From Ignavibacteria bacterium (GTDB lineage: Bacteria > Bacteroidota > Ignavibacteria > Tepidaquicellales > Tepidaquicellaceae), in the NCBI GenBank assembly GCA_016704345.1, contig JADJAH010000001.1:1-64000 (forward strand): DNA of 64,000 nt, written 5' to 3'. Position 1 is the stretch's first letter. Each line of letters begins with the position of its first letter. The notes below the pieces were generated by a model. It worked only from the letters and a program-made list of their open reading frames with translations, was not told where the DNA came from and searched no databases. The translations under genes were made by a program, and so were the position numbers. Shown here piece by piece: positions 40,377-49,998 of this stretch.

Positions 40377-41759
40377 ATGAAATCAACATTTTTTCCATTT
40401 CTGAAACAGAATTGCAGATCCAAATTCTCAATAAGATTTCTGTTGGTCATAATTGCTATTTCCATTAGTGCCGGATCGTATGCACAGGATGACCCGAGTC
40501 CGCCATATGTTGACACATCAACTGTTGCCCCTGAAGATAAGAAGTTTGATGAATCCGATACCTATAGAAATGAAATTGCGGGAGAATTCACACCGAGCAA
40601 AGGATTCAATCTTGTTAAAACAAATTACGGCAGCCTGAATATAAGCGGGTATCTGTTGGCAAGATACATCAATCAGCTTCCGGAAGAAGAAACTTTCACA
40701 GACCACCTTGGGAGAGTTACGGTCCTGGATCCCAGAAATGATATAAATATACACAGGGTAATGGTATGGTTAACAGGATTTCTGGGAGATCCTAAATTCA
40801 GATACAATTTAACGATCTGGGGACTTGCAACAACAAATCAGGTACTCATATTTGGTAATCTTACTTATTTCGTTGACAAGGCACTGAAACTTGGAGTCGG
40901 GATTGGACCAAACCTTGGATGCAGAGCTTTGCAGGGCACATGGCCTTATTTCAATGCAAGCGACAGGCAATTATCAGAAGAATCGCTTCGTCCCGGTTTT
41001 TCAGGAAGTTTCTGGATTACCGGAGAAATTCTTCCAAGATTTTATTACACCGCAAATGTTGCAAATAACCTAAGCCAGTTAGGTACGACAGCAGCAAACT
41101 TGACAAGAGATCTGGCAACAAGTGCGAGTTTATTGTGGATGCCTACGACAGGCGAATTCGGTGAGCGCGGAGGAAATCTGGATTTTGAGAATCATAAAAA
41201 TCTCGCTACAAGATTCGGCGTATCATATGTCCATGCAAGAGATGACCGGCTTGCACCGGTCTCTGAAGCAGCAGCAAAAAACACTCAGATCAAGATCTCT
41301 GACGGACTTAATTTCTACGATACCGGTACGCTTGGAGATGGGATCACAGTTAAGAAAGCAAACTATGATCAAGGGTCAGTTGATCTAGGGTTTAAGATCA
41401 AAGGATTTCATATGCAATTGGATTACTTCTTCCGATATTTGTCTAAATTTCAAATAGACGGTCCCGAACCCGGAATTACCGATCTGTTTGATCACGGTGG
41501 TCAGATTTCTCTATCTCATATGCTTGTTCATAAAACATTAGGAGCTTACGTTTCGTCAACATATCTCTTTGATCAATTTCAGAGAAACCCATGGGAAGTT
41601 GTAGTTGGACTAAACTATTATCCAATCAAATCAAGAAGCTGGAGATTGAACGGACAGATGATCTATGTTGACAGATCTTCGGCTGATTCGAATTTCGGAT
41701 ACTACCTAAAGGGACTTAAAGGTCCGATATTGAGTCTTGGAACTGACATACTCTTTTAA
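40377..41759 (+). CDS. Phosphate-selective-type (OprO/P-like) porin
   Basis: This 460-residue outer-membrane protein has a signal peptide (LVIIAISISAGSYAQ, after a basic N-terminus). A conserved lead-in, KGFNLVKTNYGSLNISGYLL, is followed by alternating aromatic beta-strands typical of a barrel. A shared block with the porin at 43000, LLWMPTTGEFGERGGNLDFE, then LATRFGVSYVHARDD, marks the two as relatives. The C-terminal strand ends GTDILF, a proper terminal Phe for barrel assembly. The related porin ends LLVNF. It likely serves as a diffusion channel in the nutrient cluster with the amidohydrolase 15 bases downstream. Selectivity is unknown. Confidence 0.75.
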   Translation: MKSTFFPFLKQNCRSKFSIRFLLVIIAISISAGSYAQDDPSPPYVDTSTVAPEDKKFDESDTYRNEIAGEFTPSKGFNLVKTNYGSLNISGYLLARYINQLPEEETFTDHLGRVTVLDPRNDINIHRVMVWLTGFLGDPKFRYNLTIWGLATTNQVLIFGNLTYFVDKALKLGVGIGPNLGCRALQGTWPYFNASDRQLSEESLRPGFSGSFWITGEILPRFYYTANVANNLSQLGTTAANLTRDLATSASLLWMPTTGEFGERGGNLDFENHKNLATRFGVSYVHARDDRLAPVSEAAAKNTQIKISDGLNFYDTGTLGDGITVKKANYDQGSVDLGFKIKGFHMQLDYFFRYLSKFQIDGPEPGITDLFDHGGQISLSHMLVHKTLGAYVSSTYLFDQFQRNPWEVVVGLNYYPIKSRSWRLNGQMIYVDRSSADSNFGYYLKGLKGPILSLGTDILF

Positions 41760-41774
41760 ACAATAAAGAAACCT

Positions 41775-42845
41775 ATGAAGCAGAAAATTATAATCGCAAT
41801 TGCCATTGTCTTATTTGCATGCGGTTCGGCAATGAGCCAGACCGGAACAGATGACAATTCTTTGTTCTATGACTCACACTTTCATCTGACAAACTACGTT
41901 CAGAAAGGACCTACTCTAAAGGAATTTGTTGAACTTATGGGAGATAAAGTAGGGCGCTCAACAGTCTTCGGCATACCGGTACAGCAGCAGTGGTCATGGA
42001 TGAACTCTGGTGAAGATGCGCCAAGATACTATCTTGATACTGATGCGCCTCTCTACTACTACTCATTTACAGATGCTTACATTGCAGATCAATACTATGA
42101 ACTCACAGATGAAGATAAGAAGAGGTTTGAGCCAATGATAACCGGATTCAATCCCGCAGATATGTATGCAGCTGAGCACATCAAAAGGGTTTTGCTGACA
42201 TTTCCCGGAGTGTTTTCCGGTATTGGTGAATTCTCGATTCACAAGGAATTCGTTTCTTCAAAGATTGCCGGAGAAGTTGCAAGTCTGAGAAACCCCGCGC
42301 TTGATACAATTCTGTCAACTGCCGGAGAGATCGGACTAGTAGTAATACTTCACAACGACATCAGCAAGCCATACCCGAAGGCACATACGCAAAGCTATCT
42401 CAAAGAAGTGTGGGATCTTTTTAAGAAGCATCCTGAAGCCACAACAATCTGGGCACATTGCGGACTCGGACGAGTTGTTGCACCGGTAAAAGACCAGGTG
42501 CAGTTTATGGTTGATATGCTTGATGATCCTTCGCTAAGTCATGTTTATTTTGATCTTTCGTGGGATGAAGTTGCAAAATATATTGTCTCAAGTGATGAAG
42601 CTGTGGCGAAGGTTGCAGACATGATCAATAAACATCCGGACAGATTTTTGTTCGGAACTGACGAAGTTGGTCCTACTGATCAGGAGAAATATCTGAAGGT
42701 CTATAATATGTACGAACCGTTGTGGAAAGCTCTTGACAGCAGTACGAGAGAGAAAGTTCTGAAAGGAAATTTTGCAACCTTGTTTGATGCAGCTAAGACA
42801 AAGATCAGGGCCTGGGAAGAGACAAACAAAGGCAACATGTTTTAA
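41775..42845 (+). CDS. Secreted amidohydrolase (TIM-barrel metal-dependent hydrolase)
   Basis: This 356-residue protein has a signal peptide, possibly a lipoprotein (IIIAIAIVLFACGSAMSQ, with Cys at residue 16). The amidohydrolase-2 fold is shown by YDSHFHLTN (H35 and H37, metal ligands), VVILHND, TIWAHCGLGR and FLFGTDEVGPTD (Asp ligand). Known relatives in the family act on aromatic acids, lactones or amides by water addition. The real substrate here is unknown. It is coupled to the porin 15 bases upstream and followed by another porin of the same type. The product of the channel may be degraded in the periplasm. Confidence 0.8.
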   Translation: MKQKIIIAIAIVLFACGSAMSQTGTDDNSLFYDSHFHLTNYVQKGPTLKEFVELMGDKVGRSTVFGIPVQQQWSWMNSGEDAPRYYLDTDAPLYYYSFTDAYIADQYYELTDEDKKRFEPMITGFNPADMYAAEHIKRVLLTFPGVFSGIGEFSIHKEFVSSKIAGEVASLRNPALDTILSTAGEIGLVVILHNDISKPYPKAHTQSYLKEVWDLFKKHPEATTIWAHCGLGRVVAPVKDQVQFMVDMLDDPSLSHVYFDLSWDEVAKYIVSSDEAVAKVADMINKHPDRFLFGTDEVGPTDQEKYLKVYNMYEPLWKALDSSTREKVLKGNFATLFDAAKTKIRAWEETNKGNMF

Positions 42846-42868
42846 AATCAGCTTCTGATTTCACAAAA

Positions 42869-42924
42869 TTGCCCATAAGCAGTCCTTTGTTTAAAGTCCT
42901 GAAAGTGGAAGTGCTTATGGGCAA
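42869..42924. other. Inverted repeat TTGCCCATAAGCA / TGCTTATGGGCAA
   Basis: A perfect 13-base inverted repeat with a 30-base loop (42869-42881 and 42912-42924) begins 23 bases after the amidohydrolase stop. It is not followed by a T-run, so it may be an mRNA 3' protective hairpin or small mobile repeat. Confidence 0.6.
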
Positions 42925-42999
42925 TTTGCATTCAGGTTTTCCATATTCGACTTTTTAAAGAGTTTACTAAAATTATTGCAAACAAAAATCCTTTACAAC

Positions 43000-44362
43000 A
43001 TGAAACATGCTTCTACACATACGGCACTTTGTTCAGTCATCTTGCTGATCTGTTCTGTAAGCATTGCAGCGGCTCAGTTCAAACCAGGGGATCTGAAGTT
43101 AACTTCAGGCAGATCGGCGCTTGCTCAATCGGAAGATCACGGTAAAGACACTTCAAAAACTTTCGGGACATATACTCCCGGAGCAGGATTTACCGTTGCT
43201 GATACAAAAAACGGAAGCATGAACCTGAGAATCGTTACATACATAAGATATCTTAATCAACAATTACTTGATGACAAATATGTGAACAACTTTGGCGATA
43301 CTTCAACATTAAGGCGCAGATCAGATATTCAGATCAATAAAGTCACGATCTATTTGTTGGGGTGGTTGCTTGATGAGAAATTCAGATATCTTTTTTATGT
43401 GTGGACAAATAATACAGCACAAGGTCAGTCTTCTCAGGTGGTTGTTGCCGGATATCTTTCTTACAAATTCAGTGATTACTTCAGATTGGCGGGCGGCATT
43501 AATGCTCTGCCCGGCACAAGATCTGTTGAAGGCAACTTTCCCTATTGGCATTCAGTTGACAGCCGCGTAATTACAGATGAGTTCTTCAGACCATCGTACA
43601 CATCAGGATTCTGGATTGACGGGCAACTTGCAAAAGGGCTGTTTTATCATGGGATGATTGGGAATAATCTGAGCCAGCTTGGAATAGATGCGGGACAGTT
43701 AGATGCCAACATTAGTACGTTTTCTTTAGCATTGAAATGGTATCCCACCACAGGAGAGTTTGGTAAGAACAGCAGCTATGGAGATTTTGAAGATCATAAA
43801 GAATTAGCTACAAGAATTGCAGGACATTTTACAGGCAGTAATGAAGATGAAGAATCTCAAAGTAATTCTGATGCATTTGATAATACACAGTTAAGACTTT
43901 CCGACGGTAGTCTCCTATTCAAGCCGAACTTGTTTGGCCAGGGGATTAACATAAAGAAGGCTCAATACATGATGATGAATTTCGATATCGGATTGAAGTA
44001 CAGTGGTTTCTCGTTTGATGCGGGCTATTATTACAGATGGCTTAACAATTTCGGCGGTGATAATCTACAGTTGCTTGACTTCGACAGAATTGAAAGATGA
44101 CGGTTTTCTTGTTCAGTCATCTTACATGTTCATTCCAAAAGCATTGCAGCTCTATGCTGCATACTCAAAGATATTCGGCAACCACGGAAATCCATGGGAA
44201 ATAGCAGGAGGCGTAAACGTATATCCATGGAAAAATGAAGTCTTCAGAGCAAACCTCGAATACTTATATCTTGATAGGAGCCCTGTTGGCGGACTCTCCG
44301 TACCTTATCTTGTAGGATCAACCGGAAGCATTTTACAGCTGAATCTTTTGGTGAACTTCTAA
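43000..44362 (+). CDS. Phosphate-type porin, second copy (one frameshift)
   Basis: ATG 43000 gives a signal peptide (MKHASTHTALCSVILLICSV, then SIAAAQF). An upstream ATG near 42976 would add eight unneeded residues. The mature barrel parallels the porin at 40377: NGSMNLRIVTYIRYLNQQLL, RRRSDIQINKVTIYLLGWLL, SFWIDGQL-like strands, and WYPTTGEFGKNSSYGDFEDH followed by LATRIAGHF. A one-base shift near 44090 (after LLDFDRIE) separates the last ~95 residues (FLVQSSYMFIPKALQLYAAY to LLVNF). The clean sequence on both sides suggests a read error. It probably completes the porin/amidohydrolase/porin transport group. A terminator follows. Confidence 0.75.
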
Positions 44363-44388
44363 GCTAGAGTTCATTTGTTTGAAGACAG

Positions 44389-44422
44389 AATCCGGCAGAC
44401 AAATTTACTGCCGGATTTTTTT
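44389..44422 (+). terminator. Terminator after the second phosphate-type porin
   Basis: AATCCGGCAG (44389-44398) pairs with CTGCCGGATT (44408-44417), followed by a run of T. Confidence 0.85.
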
Positions 44423-44461
44423 AAAATTACCAAGAACATAAACCCAGGTTCCGCCTAAAAA

Positions 44462-45046
44462 CTAAAGTCCTGCAACTATTCCAACTTCAAAGAAAGGAGT
44501 GAAATCACCGAAAGGCGAATCCTGATCGTTCAGCACATCTACTTTCATTCCTGCATTAAGAAAAACATTCGGTGAAAGCTCGTTTGTGTAACCGAGTCCA
44601 AGGAAAACAAAATTGACATCTCTTTCAATTCCACCCTGCGTTGTTTCCGTTGTGTATTTCTGATAAGAGTATTCGCTCATCAGATAGAATTCTTTTGCGG
44701 GATTGTACTGAAGGTAAGCACCGCCTCCAAAGCTGTTGTCAGTTGCCGTTACTTCTTCCTGTGAAGATGTGACCTGCTTATCCCATGAAGATCTGTAAGT
44801 CGCCTTTACTCCGCCCGAAATCTCTCTTGAAAGCCTGTATCCCACCACGCCCGACAATCTGAGTTCCGTGTAATCTCCAAAGGTCATTCCCAATACTCCC
44901 CCTAAAAGAAACGGCTTGTACTTCTTTGCGGAACCTTCGGAAATCTCCTGCTCTTCACTGCGCTCATTCATAACCGATTGAGCATTCGCACCGGAAAAGG
45001 GAAATGATAAGAGTAAAACATGAATCAATAGCAAAATTGTTTTCAT
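44462..45046 (-). CDS. Small outer-membrane beta-barrel protein
   Basis: This 194-residue protein has a signal peptide (ILLLIHVLLLSFPFSGANAQ). The mature part has a short acidic region, then alternating strands (PFLLGGVLGMTFGDYTELRL, GVVGYRLSREISGGVKATYR, FGGGAYLQYNPAKEFYLMSE, FTPFFEVGIVAGL). The size fits an eight-stranded barrel of the OmpW/OmpX-like or generic outer-membrane type. No catalytic motif is seen. It is on the strand opposite to the porins and shares orientation with the DUF389 gene 54 bases upstream, so the two may be co-transcribed. Function is unknown. Confidence 0.7.
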   Translation of the reverse strand: MKTILLLIHVLLLSFPFSGANAQSVMNERSEEQEISEGSAKKYKPFLLGGVLGMTFGDYTELRLSGVVGYRLSREISGGVKATYRSSWDKQVTSSQEEVTATDNSFGGGAYLQYNPAKEFYLMSEYSYQKYTTETTQGGIERDVNFVFLGLGYTNELSPNVFLNAGMKVDVLNDQDSPFGDFTPFFEVGIVAGL

Positions 45047-45100
45047 TATGATTAAGTTAGATTGATAATTAAAAGATCATTTCATTTATTTCGATAATTT

Positions 45101-46500
45101 TCATTCGGCAAATCCAATCTCCATTGAATCAAGATCAAGCCTGATCTTAAGCCAGTCCCTGAGTTTCTGCTTGTCTGCCTCTTTCATTGTTCCTGATATC
45201 CCGATCAATGCATTCATTGAATTAGTGGAATCCCTGTTGCGCTCAACAGGAGATCGTCCAATCACCAGACTCTTTACCGGTGGAAAATATACTTTGGCTT
45301 CATTTGTGATCTGCACAGACAGTTCTTCTAAATACCTGATGCTGTCAAGCTTTTGTGAAAGTTCGTGAATGATCAGATCCTTCCTGTCAATCGAGCTTCT
45401 TATCTCGCCAAGCTGAGATTCTATTTTCCTTCTTTCAAGCACTGAAAATCCTTGCTTTACATGAAGATCAGCATCATCAAGTTTTTCCAGTTTCAGCCTT
45501 AATTTCAACGAGTCATTTTGCTCGCTGCTCAATCCCCTTCCGCCGTATGTAAGAATGATTACTTTATTCTTGGAATCAATATCATGATTAAAAAGAAAAT
45601 TGCCCTCCAATGAAGTGAGATTATTTACAAAATCATTGGCACGAGATTGAAACTCCATCTCCTTTCTGAATTTGTTAGCAAGATAAATGCTGGGTATCAA
45701 AGTAAGTAAGACTATCGCAGTCACCAGTTTCCCTGTTCTCGACTCCTTAAGCTCATTTCCTGTTTGCTTCATTGGAAATTTCAGAAGCTTAACTATCAAT
45801 AAAGTTGCCCAGGCAATGAAAACAGTGTTAATAGAAAAAAGATAGAATGCTCCGAAGAAATATTTTGCGTTCCATGTCGCAAGTCCAAAGCCCGCCGTAC
45901 ATAGCGGCGGCATAAGTGCAGTAGCTATGGCCACACCGGGGATGACATTTCCTTTCTGTTTGCTTGATAGCGCCAGAATTCCGGCAAGTCCGCCAAAAAA
46001 TGCTATAAGCACATCATAAAACGTCGGAGATGTTCTTGCCAGAAGTTCTGACTGAACTTCATTTATGGGAGAGATGAGAAAGTATATCGTTGATGTGATG
46101 AGACTTATCAGTACGGCAAAAGAAAATTGTACAGCGACTTTTTGAGGAGCGCCAGGTCATTAATTCCGAGACTCAAGCCAATTCCCATAATAGGTCCCAT
46201 CAAAGGAGAAATGAGCATTGCACCGATTATGACGGCAGTTGAGTTCATGTTAAGACCCAGTGAGGCTATGAATATTGCGGCAATCAAGATCCAAAGGTTT
46301 GTGCCTTTGAACACAACACCCTTTTCAATGTTCTCTATTACATTAACTACCTGCTCTCTTTCACCGAATAATCTGAATGCAGCATTTGCTCTGTTCAGAA
46401 GTTTAGACTTCACACCAAATCTCCGCAACTGAATTTCATGAATTAAATTTGACTGCAAAGATAATAATTGCGTTCGATGTATTCCATTTCTAAGAAACAA
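45101..46500 (-). CDS. DUF389 multi-pass membrane protein (one frameshift)
   Basis: The N-terminal frame (46108-46500) and C-terminal frame (45101-46012) join near 46130 to give about 466 residues. Family blocks are [40 protein letters not shown] and, after the break, [20 protein letters not shown] with [15 protein letters not shown]. Six or so transmembrane helices are expected, followed by a ~200-residue soluble tail with a possible coiled coil (about residues 330-400). DUF389 proteins have no agreed function. The frame is broken by a single shift. It may form an operon with the barrel protein at 44462. Confidence 0.78.
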
Positions 46501-46921
<421 letters not shown>

Positions 46922-49346
46922 TCAAGGTGCTATTACCGACACAAAGTTAGATGCATTATTGTCCGCCAAAGCAAAATCAGTTCCGTCAACAAAGTTATCC
47001 CCGGTAAGGTCTGTCACAACATAGCCTCCAACAAAATTCGAAGCATCGTTGTCAATTGTACTCACATCTGTTGCATCAACGGTTCCGTCGCGGTTTACAT
47101 CTCCGCTGAAGAGTGCAAATCTGACAGGAGAAGCATCCACCTGTTTCATATTATCACCAAATGCTTTGGTTTGAAGATCCGAGAAATTGTAATTCGCCTG
47201 ATTCAGGAACTGTGAGAAACTAACTATTGATGAACTCCATGTTTCCAGTGAGTTCCTGTGCTTTAGGACTAAGAAGTAGTTTGTTAATGGCTGAGCCTTT
47301 GTGAATGCAGGATATGCCAATCCCGAACTGTTCAAGAATGCTTTTGCGGAATCAATTATGGGATATGGCACTACAGTGGATCTCAGATAGTAAGTCATCG
47401 TATCAGTCGTCAGCAAATTCGATGATGCATTATAAAATCCTTCAATCAGCGATGTGCATTCAAGCTTCATTGCAGCAGAAGTGTTGTTGCTGAACTGCAA
47501 ACCCCATCCCGAAATGAAACCTGTATCTGTGCCGGCTTCATCATTAATTGAAAGTATCCACTTTCCTTTTGAACTTGTGCCGGAGAAAATAGCGTCAAGA
47601 TCAAATTGAGGCTTAACTATCGGTCCAAAGTTTATGTATTTATCATTGCCAAGTATACTGTCAGCATCCGAATCAAATATCGTAACAATGTTTGCTGCAA
47701 AATTGGCTAACTGGGTATTTGCGAAGAAATCTACCGATGCGCCAAGCGGACTCGTCAATGTGAGTTTTATGTTATTCTCGGCACTGTGATTTATTGCAAC
47801 AAATACATTCAAATCCGTTATTGTTTCCGGAGTCAATACATCAATTGTATCCCTGATTATTCCCGTAGTTCCTGTTTGTGGGACTCTTTTGTTTGGCATT
47901 CGCATGTAATAACCATCCTGGAAAGTTGTGCCTGCAAGATTGCTGATCGGTGATTGCGGTAGTCCGGAATTAAAAGCGCCACTGAATGTGAAGCTTGCCG
48001 ATCCGCGCATATTAAGCCTCGGGCCATCGGCAGTGCTTGGCAAAGTTGAAGCGTCAAGATTGTAAGCAACATTAACATAACTGTCGTTGTCATTTGCTTC
48101 GTTAAGAGAAGTGAACATCCTACTGTTTATCTCCCCTATTGTCTTGACAGTTTTAGAAATTCTGAACTCATCTACAAATCCCGTGAATGACGGATCAAAG
48201 GGAAAGGTAAGTAAAAACAAAGAGTCAGTACCGTCAATTATATTTGCAGGCGCAATGCTGCCTGTTGTCCCTCTCTTGCCGTTTACAAAAAATTCATAGA
48301 CTCCTGTAGTTCCGAAATATGTGAATGCTATGTGTGACCATCTCTTTCTTTACTGAATCAGATGAAGTAATGACATTGCCATTAATTACTGCATTAAGTT
48401 TGCCTGATACTACTCTCAATCCATAGTTCGCGGCGGTCGAAGGTGGTGTGCCTTTGTAGAGAAGGCCGTAATTGTCAGATTTTGGATAAAGCCAGCACTC
48501 AACTGTCAATCTGCTTGTAGGACTGACTGACGGATCATCCGGAGCAGAGAATGCTCCTCCGGAGGTAGCAAAAGTTGCGCAGTCATTGAACTGATGTAGT
48601 TTTGACGGACGATTTTTTAGATCAAAAGCAGTTACATTTCTTGCGAAGCCGTTGTTACCGCTGCGTGAATGATCTGCAGTGGAAAAGAATCCGTCAATGC
48701 CCGTACTGTTCTGAAACGGAATTGACAACACAAGATTTGACAATCCGTCACCGCTGAGGCTCATTGCCGACTTCATAAATGCTGCAATCTGTAATCCTCC
48801 CGCTGCCGAGTTCCAGACTCTGGCATCATCTATCTTGCCTGCGAATTCTGTTGATAAACCTGATGTACCAATGTAAAGCGAGTCAGTGCCCGCAGTAGGA
48901 TTGCTTCCGGCCACCGTAGCAGAAGTATCCAGAGTGCCGTTGATATAGATTTTATAAACTCCTCCTGCATCTAATGTCGCGGCAACGTGTGTCCAGGTGT
49001 TGAGCGGAATTGGATTGCTTGACCTGCTTACAATTCTCTGAGTCGAGTTTGTCAAAATGAAGATCCTGTTTTGAAATATCCTCATTGCGTAACGTATGCT
49101 CAAACCCGTTCCCTTTGAAATTATTCCCTTTCCCAGGATGGCAGTTGCAGAGGGATTTATCAGTGCCTCAAGAGTGAATGGTCCGGTGATATTTAGTGAT
49201 GCTGAATTTGGAACTGCCACATGACTTCCTACTGTCCCGGGAAAATTTCCCGCCTGATTCCAAGAGAGTTGGGCAATTGAAAAATTTGAACTTGCAAAAA
49301 CTAATACAGCAACAAAGCTGAACAGGGATTTGATGAAGGGTTTCAA
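46922..49346 (-). CDS. Secreted LamG / P-domain protein with dockerin-like tail (one frameshift)
   Basis: ATG 49346 starts a signal peptide (SLFSFVAVLVFASSNFSIAQ). The first half has two concanavalin/LamG-like modules (NITGPFTLEALINPSA, NTWTHVAATLDAGGVYKIYI, then SRLTVECWLYPKSDNYGLLY). A one-base shift near 48340 interrupts the second module: after SVKKE the other frame reads WSHIAFTYFGTTGVYEFFVN. The second frame holds a proprotein-convertase P-like beta-sandwich (LNVFVAINHSAENNIKLTLT, WILSINDEAGTDTGFISGWG). The last ~190 residues are a module shared with the chitinase at 60300: LIEGFYNASS, YLRS, HRNSLETW, then two Ca-binding-type repeats GDVNRDGTVDATD and DLTGDNFVDGTD. The likely role is an extracellular glycan or protein binding protein. 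Confidence 0.8.
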
Positions 49347-49998
49347 TTTTTACTCCGTGAGTTTAGTTATTGAAAAATAACAATTGTGTTTAGGTTACAG
49401 GCAATGCTCCTTTTCCGGAAAGGAGCACCACCTTCACCTTCCATCATCCCTGATAGAAATTCAAAGGGGTTGAAGAAATAAGCAACACGGGATGATAGAA
49501 TGATTAGAACGTCAGCAAATTAGTGACTAATGACTGTTTGTGAAAATCGATTTTTGCTTATTCTTAGCCGGAATGTTTATCTTCACTCTATGAGAAATGC
49601 CGATTAGTAGCTGTAAATGATATTATTGGAAAGCTTAATGTGATAAATCCTTAAAATGAACATCTAATTTTGTTATGAAAATTTTCGGTGGAAGTCATTT
49701 ATTCTGTATGAATTGGGACAGCCTCACTAAAAGAAAGAACATTTCAGCCGTTGCTTTTGATTGCATATTGCGATGTGGAGTAAAGAGTTAACGCATCAAT
49801 AAAATTGTAACTCACAACTAATCTCATTACATTTGCTGCAAGCAAAATTTTCATGACTCACATATTTTTAATCTCTGTCTGATAATTCGTGATTCATGTT
49901 ATGGGAAGACAATTTAATGAATTCAAAGCTGCACATCATAATCGAAAGCAACACTCTGCACTTCTCATTTCAAAATATTTATGGTGAAATAACTCAAC
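49347..49998. other. Spacer with two hairpins upstream of the LamG gene
   Basis: Hairpin TGCTCCTTT/AAAGGAGCA (49405-49413 with 49419-49427, loop 5) and stem ATCATCCC/GGGATGAT (49443-49450 with 49489-49496) lie 60-150 bases before the start at 49346. Such a leader could be a structured RNA, but I cannot match it to a known riboswitch. Nothing else is recognisable up to 49998, apart from GGGACAGCCTC at 49715, which resembles an IS end. Confidence 0.4.

Noticed and set aside
49705..49730. Possible IS end (GGGACAGCCTC) suggesting a second IS copy
   Set aside because: Only 11 bases match, with no opposite end or transposase remnant in the spacer.
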